Below are positions 60,547-64,000 of a DNA stretch of 64,000 bases, one piece after another (position 1 is the first letter of the stretch; each line of letters begins with the position of its first letter). This stretch comes from Pedobacter ginsengisoli (lineage in GTDB: Bacteria > Bacteroidota > Bacteroidia > Sphingobacteriales > Sphingobacteriaceae), in the NCBI RefSeq assembly GCF_030244015.1, contig NZ_JASSYX010000001.1, positions 372,001-436,000 of the forward strand, written 5' to 3'. Made by a program: the position numbers and the translations under genes. The notes beneath the pieces are model-generated. The model ran no database searches, was not told where the DNA came from, and saw only the letters and a program-made list of their open reading frames with translations.

Positions 60547-61026
60547 ATGGACATTTTAGATGAAGGTTTGCTTCGGTTCTGGAAATCATTAAATGATCAT
60601 GACGTTAAATACATCATGGTTGGGGGATTTGCAACTCGTTTTCATGGCTTTAACCGCAGTACCGACGATTTGGATATTTGGCTTTATGATACTCTAGACA
60701 ATCGTAAGCAACTTAGGTTAGCTTTTAGGGAGCTTGGTTACGGCGATTTTCAATCATTTGAAACGATGCAGTTTGTACCAGGCTGGACCAGTTTTTACGT
60801 CGAGAACGCCATCGAACTTGATATTATGACATCAATGAAAGGGATAGAAGACCTTTCGTTTTTAGAATGCCTGGAAATTGCTTCTGTTGCGGATCTAGAA
60901 GGAATAATTGTTCCCTTTCTAAATATCAACCAGCTGATAGATAATAAAAAAGCAGTCAACCGCCCAAAAGATCAAATTGACGTAATTGCTTTAGAGAAAA
61001 TCAGAGCGCTAAGAGAAAACTCCTGA
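60547..61026 (+). CDS. Nucleotidyltransferase (DUF6036/AbiEii-like)
   Basis: A 159-residue minimal nucleotidyltransferase: VGGFATRFHGFNRSTDDLDIWLYD gives the polymerase-beta-fold GG...DxD-type active site (the two Asp in DLDIW region), and IELDIMTS supplies the third acidic strand. The C-terminal part (FLNINQLIDNKKAVNRPKDQIDVIALE) is typical of DUF6036/AbiEii-related proteins. Some relatives are toxins that modify tRNA ends; no activity is proven for this subgroup. It forms a two-gene unit with the preceding 63-residue protein. Confidence 0.85.
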   Translation: MDILDEGLLRFWKSLNDHDVKYIMVGGFATRFHGFNRSTDDLDIWLYDTLDNRKQLRLAFRELGYGDFQSFETMQFVPGWTSFYVENAIELDIMTSMKGIEDLSFLECLEIASVADLEGIIVPFLNINQLIDNKKAVNRPKDQIDVIALEKIRALRENS

Positions 61027-61031
61027 GAATA

Positions 61032-61931
61032 CTAAGGATCAAACCTCCACACCATCACCTGCCGGTCGTCACCTGTAGAGATCAGATACTTCCCGTCAGC
61101 ACTCCAGATCAGCTTATTGATCGAATGAAAATGCCCTTCCGTATTCTTTTCCAGACTCAGAATCTTGTAGAGCTTGAAGTCATTACTGCCCCATAGCTTA
61201 ATGCCCTTGTCCTGACTGCAGGTCGCAAAGAAAGGCTGCGTAGGGTGGTAGGCAACTGCATATACACTAAACATGTGCGCAGCGATGTTATTGGCCAGTT
61301 CATAGTCCGGCAGACCCCAGACCTTCAATTGTGCATCACGTCCGCCAGAGATCAAATACCTTCCGTCCGGTGAATACTGCAAAGCAGTTACCGGCATTTT
61401 ATGACTGCGCAGTTCCCTTACCAGGCCGTAGTCAGCAGAATTGTAAATCCGTACCACACTGTCCTTGCTTCCGAGAGCGACTTCACGCTCATTCACGCTG
61501 ATCGCTATAGTACGCACAGTATCATTGATGACCGGAAAGCTATAGAGCATTGTATAATCATTTAAAGACCATACCGCCACCATACCATCCTCACCAGTAC
61601 TGATCAATTCCTGCTTCGAAGGAATGGTCTTCACATCAAAAACCGCTTTTTTATGGAAATTGAGGGTAGCAACAACCTTTGCAGCAAGAATATCAAACAC
61701 CAGGATCAGTCCGCTTCTTTGGGCAATAAACAACAAGTTCCCAAAACAGTGCAATGCATACACCGAGCTTTGCACCGGTGCCAGCACCTTGACAAAAGCC
61801 ATTGTCTCCAGCGACCATTCCACTACGCCCTTATCATTGCCCGCGCTGTAAAACCCCTTGCCGTCGGCTGTATTTGCCAAGGTATAGATGGGATTCTGGT
61901 GACCGCTTAATGTATGGAGGTGCTTCAGCAT
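61032..61931 (-). CDS. WD40 repeat protein
   Basis: A 299-residue protein without signal peptide, made of about seven WD40 repeats; clear ones include LSGHQNPIYTLA, LRSHKMPVTALQYSPDGRYLISGGRDAQLKVW, AHMFSVYAVAYHP...SQDKGIKLW and KLIWSADGKYLISTGDDRQVMVW. It should fold as a single seven-bladed propeller and serve as a protein-interaction scaffold in the cytoplasm. It follows hisIE by 17 bases on the same strand, so it may be co-transcribed with histidine genes, although no functional link is apparent. Confidence 0.88.
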   Translation of the reverse strand: MLKHLHTLSGHQNPIYTLANTADGKGFYSAGNDKGVVEWSLETMAFVKVLAPVQSSVYALHCFGNLLFIAQRSGLILVFDILAAKVVATLNFHKKAVFDVKTIPSKQELISTGEDGMVAVWSLNDYTMLYSFPVINDTVRTIAISVNEREVALGSKDSVVRIYNSADYGLVRELRSHKMPVTALQYSPDGRYLISGGRDAQLKVWGLPDYELANNIAAHMFSVYAVAYHPTQPFFATCSQDKGIKLWGSNDFKLYKILSLEKNTEGHFHSINKLIWSADGKYLISTGDDRQVMVWRFDP

Positions 61932-61948
61932 TTCAAATGAATAAGCTC

Positions 61949-62536
61949 TTATTTATGCCTTCCCTCCAGGTTCAAACCTATATCCGCAAGGGTTTTGCCC
62001 TTCTCTCTCAGGAGAACCAGCAGGTGAAAGATCAGGTCAGAACTCTCGTTCACAAAATCCACATCCGTCTCGGCCAATGCCGCGATCACAGTTTCCACAC
62101 CTTCTTCGCCCACTTTCTGCGCAATCTTGTTCAGCCCTTTTTCACGGAGCTTGTTCACATAAGAAGCCTCAGAAGGGTTTTCATACCGGTCTTTGATCAC
62201 TTGCTCCAGTTCAAATATAAAGTTCTGGTTATAGTCGGTTTTAAAGCAACTGCGGGAACCTGTATGACAAGTTGGGCCAACCGGGCTTACCTTGATCAGT
62301 AAAGTGTCGTTATCGCAATCAATATGCGTTTCCTTCACAAAGAGAAAATTACCGCTTTCTTCACCCTTGGTCCAAAGGCGGTTTTTTGTCCGTGAGAAGA
62401 AAGTAACTTTCCCCTCAGCCTGAGTTTTGTCCCAGGCCTCCTGGTTCATATAACCCAGCATCAAAACCTCCAGGGTTTGTACATCCTGTATGATAACAGG
62501 TACCAAACCCTGCGTTTTTTCAAAATCTATAGTCAT
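61949..62536 (-). CDS. hisIE: Bifunctional phosphoribosyl-AMP cyclohydrolase / phosphoribosyl-ATP pyrophosphatase
   Basis: A 195-residue fusion of HisI (about 1-105; [33 protein letters not shown], and metal ligands in [10 protein letters not shown] and [11 protein letters not shown]) and HisE (about 110-195; [30 protein letters not shown]). It catalyses steps two and three of histidine synthesis. Overlaps hisF by 4 bases. Confidence 0.96.
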   Translation of the reverse strand: MTIDFEKTQGLVPVIIQDVQTLEVLMLGYMNQEAWDKTQAEGKVTFFSRTKNRLWTKGEESGNFLFVKETHIDCDNDTLLIKVSPVGPTCHTGSRSCFKTDYNQNFIFELEQVIKDRYENPSEASYVNKLREKGLNKIAQKVGEEGVETVIAALAETDVDFVNESSDLIFHLLVLLREKGKTLADIGLNLEGRHK

Positions 62537-63288
62537 AACCTTACCGGTATGTTGTGTTTTTTCAATTCATTTTTTAATACAGGGATCGGGATCTCACCAA
62601 AGTGAAATACCGAAGCCGCCAATGCCGCATCCACACCCGTCTGTAAAAAGACCTCTGTAAAATGTTCCATCTTGCCCGCACCCCCTGAAGCGATAACAGG
62701 AATGTTAATGCTGCGTGCAACCTTATCCAGCAGCAAACAATCAAAACCGTTCTTTGTGCCGTCATGGTCCATAGAGGTCAGCAGGATCTCTCCCGCACCG
62801 AGGCTTTCCGCACGCAGGATCCAGTCTTCAGTTTCCAGTTCCGTGATCAGACGGCCGCCGTTCAGGTGTACCATATTACGTCCCTCAACCAGCTTGGTAT
62901 CGACCGCCACGACTACAAACTGCACCCCAAAGGCCTTAGCCAGTTCTTCAATCAGCGCAGGGTTCCGCACCGCTGCCGAATTGATGCTGATCTTGTCCGC
63001 ACCTGAATTTAACAGCGCCTCAGCATCAGCAACAGAAGTAATGCCGCCACCTATGGTAAAAGGAATGTTGAGCTGACGGGCTACTGATTTCACCATTTCA
63101 ATAGTCGTCCCTCTTCTTTCGTGAGTAGCAATGATGTCCAGAAATACCAGCTCATCAGCACCCTGCTGTGCATATTGCCAGGCCAGTTCCACCGGGTCGC
63201 CCGCATCCTTTAGATCCACAAAATTTACACCCTTTACTGTTCTGCCATCCTTTACATCCAGGCAGGGGATGATGCGCTTACTTAACAT
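62533..63288 (-). CDS. hisF: Imidazole glycerol phosphate synthase subunit HisF
   Basis: A 251-residue (beta-alpha)8 barrel: [20 protein letters not shown] with catalytic Asp, PFTIGGGI and the phosphate-binding loops [15 protein letters not shown]. Cyclase subunit that with HisH makes IGP and AICAR. It lies between hisA (27 bases upstream) and hisIE. Confidence 0.97.
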   Translation of the reverse strand: MLSKRIIPCLDVKDGRTVKGVNFVDLKDAGDPVELAWQYAQQGADELVFLDIIATHERRGTTIEMVKSVARQLNIPFTIGGGITSVADAEALLNSGADKISINSAAVRNPALIEELAKAFGVQFVVVAVDTKLVEGRNMVHLNGGRLITELETEDWILRAESLGAGEILLTSMDHDGTKNGFDCLLLDKVARSINIPVIASGGAGKMEHFTEVFLQTGVDAALAASVFHFGEIPIPVLKNELKKHNIPVRL

Positions 63289-63315
63289 GAGGTCTTCATT
63301 CTATTCAGCATCCTG

Positions 63316-64000
63316 TTACAGCGATGTCATTTGTCGCAGGTTCCATTGTTTGATCTCGTCGATGCTGATCTTGTTCTCATAGATGGCCTTTCCGACCACT
63401 ACCGATCTGATGTCCAGTTCGGCAAGCTCCTCAATATCCTTCATCGAGCTTACCCCGCCAGAAGCGATCAGCTTGATGAAAGGAGAGTGGTCGAGCAGTT
63501 TACGGTACAGGTCAACAGCCGCACCGCCCAGTTTACCATCTTTATTGATATCCGTGCACAGGAACCTGAAAAAGCCCAGCTGCAGACACTTGTCCACATA
63601 ATCCATGAGTTTTATCGGCGAGCTTTCCATCCATCCGCTGTACTTGATCACCTCATCCAGCACATCGATCGCGATGACAATCCTGTTCGCGTAATCGTAT
63701 TTTTTGCCGACCTCGGTGCTCAGTTCTTTCAGAAAATCAGGATTGGTGATTGCCTGTGTACCTACAATAACCCGGTGGATGCCCGCATCCAGCAGATCGG
63801 TTACCTGCTTAATGGTCCTGATCCCGCCGCCATACTGCACCCGCATGTCTGTTTTCTTGATGATGTCAAAGAGTTCCTTTTGATTGCTAAAATCGCCCTT
63901 TGCGCCATTTAAATCGATAATATGTATAAATTCTGTACCATTAGATTTATAAGTATCTATCATATCAGCGATAGAAACATCATAAACCGTTTTCTGGTCG
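63316..64000 (-). CDS. hisA: ProFAR isomerase HisA (partial, N terminus beyond the window)
   Basis: The minus-strand frame is open through the window end; the visible 228 residues read ...[13 protein letters not shown] then [19 protein letters not shown] and [16 protein letters not shown], the half-barrel repeats of HisA. An internal Met at 63963 is not the start, as family-typical sequence precedes it. HisA converts ProFAR to PRFAR. The C terminus is complete; order hisA-hisF-hisIE matches a his operon. Confidence 0.95.
   Translation of the reverse strand, partial: DQKTVYDVSIADMIDTYKSNGTEFIHIIDLNGAKGDFSNQKELFDIIKKTDMRVQYGGGIRTIKQVTDLLDAGIHRVIVGTQAITNPDFLKELSTEVGKKYDYANRIVIAIDVLDEVIKYSGWMESSPIKLMDYVDKCLQLGFFRFLCTDINKDGKLGGAAVDLYRKLLDHSPFIKLIASGGVSSMKDIEELAELDIRSVVVGKAIYENKISIDEIKQWNLRQMTSL

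Noticed and set aside
1..64000. Search for tRNA, rRNA, CRISPR arrays, insertion sequences and phage genes
   Set aside because: No cloverleaf-like segment in the gaps, no regular spacer-repeat array, no transposase or integrase sequence was found by eye.

Overview
The window comes from a member of the Bacteroidota, most probably a Sphingobacteriaceae bacterium close to Pedobacter. The evidence is gliding-motility/type IX secretion genes (gldA, gldC, gldF, gldG), a secreted protein with a T9SS type B sorting domain, SusC/RagA-type plug sequences, Bacteroidota-restricted families (DUF6266, DUF3810, 6-bladed propellers) and the phylum-specific -7 promoter box TAnnTTTG in front of many genes. I count 59 protein genes, two of them cut by the window edges. 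I see no rRNA, tRNA, CRISPR array, insertion sequence or prophage. No gene-free stretch exceeds 300 bases; the two longest gaps (about 245 bases each) hold an 11-bp repeat array (3155-3195) and a promoter (8498-8529).

Layout. 1-5.3 kb: a truncated LTA-synthase-like membrane enzyme, a secreted NlpC/P60 peptidase, a CAP-domain protein, a DUF6266 protein and a Fic protein flanked on both sides by copies of one operator-like word. 5.3-13.4 kb: glyS, gldA, three small beta-barrel proteins, gldF-gldG and dnaN. 13.4-20.2 kb: a lipoprotein, a DedA protein, a P1-nuclease/phospholipase C-like enzyme and the minus-strand group pyrC-DUF3810-hscA. 20.2-31.6 kb: a long plus-strand run with a DEAD-box helicase, gldC, a cytochrome c maturation set (ccmB, ccmC, ccmD, then gdhA and msrA, then ccmE, ccmF), a DUF2520 protein, a 2Fe-2S ferredoxin, iscX and kdsC. 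31.6-43.2 kb: housekeeping genes on both strands (maf, ppx, AI-2E transporter, dnaJ-grpE, ftsE), a large T9SS cargo protein, an acyl-CoA reductase divergent from a 4Fe-4S ferredoxin, a universal stress protein and a cytoplasmic-type NlpC/P60 peptidase.

43.2-60.3 kb is the most unusual part: five plus-strand genes with short gaps. Two giant tandem paralogues (1916 and 1950 residues) join alpha-2-macroglobulin modules, including a CxEQ thioester motif, to a carboxypeptidase-like regulatory domain and a SusC-type TonB plug without any beta barrel. They are followed by two tandem 6-bladed propeller proteins and a TonB-dependent-receptor-like outer membrane protein. I infer a cell-envelope protein-capture, inhibition or sensing system. 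60.3-64 kb: a self-contained pair of a 63-residue protein and a nucleotidyltransferase, resembling a toxin-antitoxin cassette, then the minus-strand histidine genes hisA-hisF-hisIE followed by a WD40 protein.
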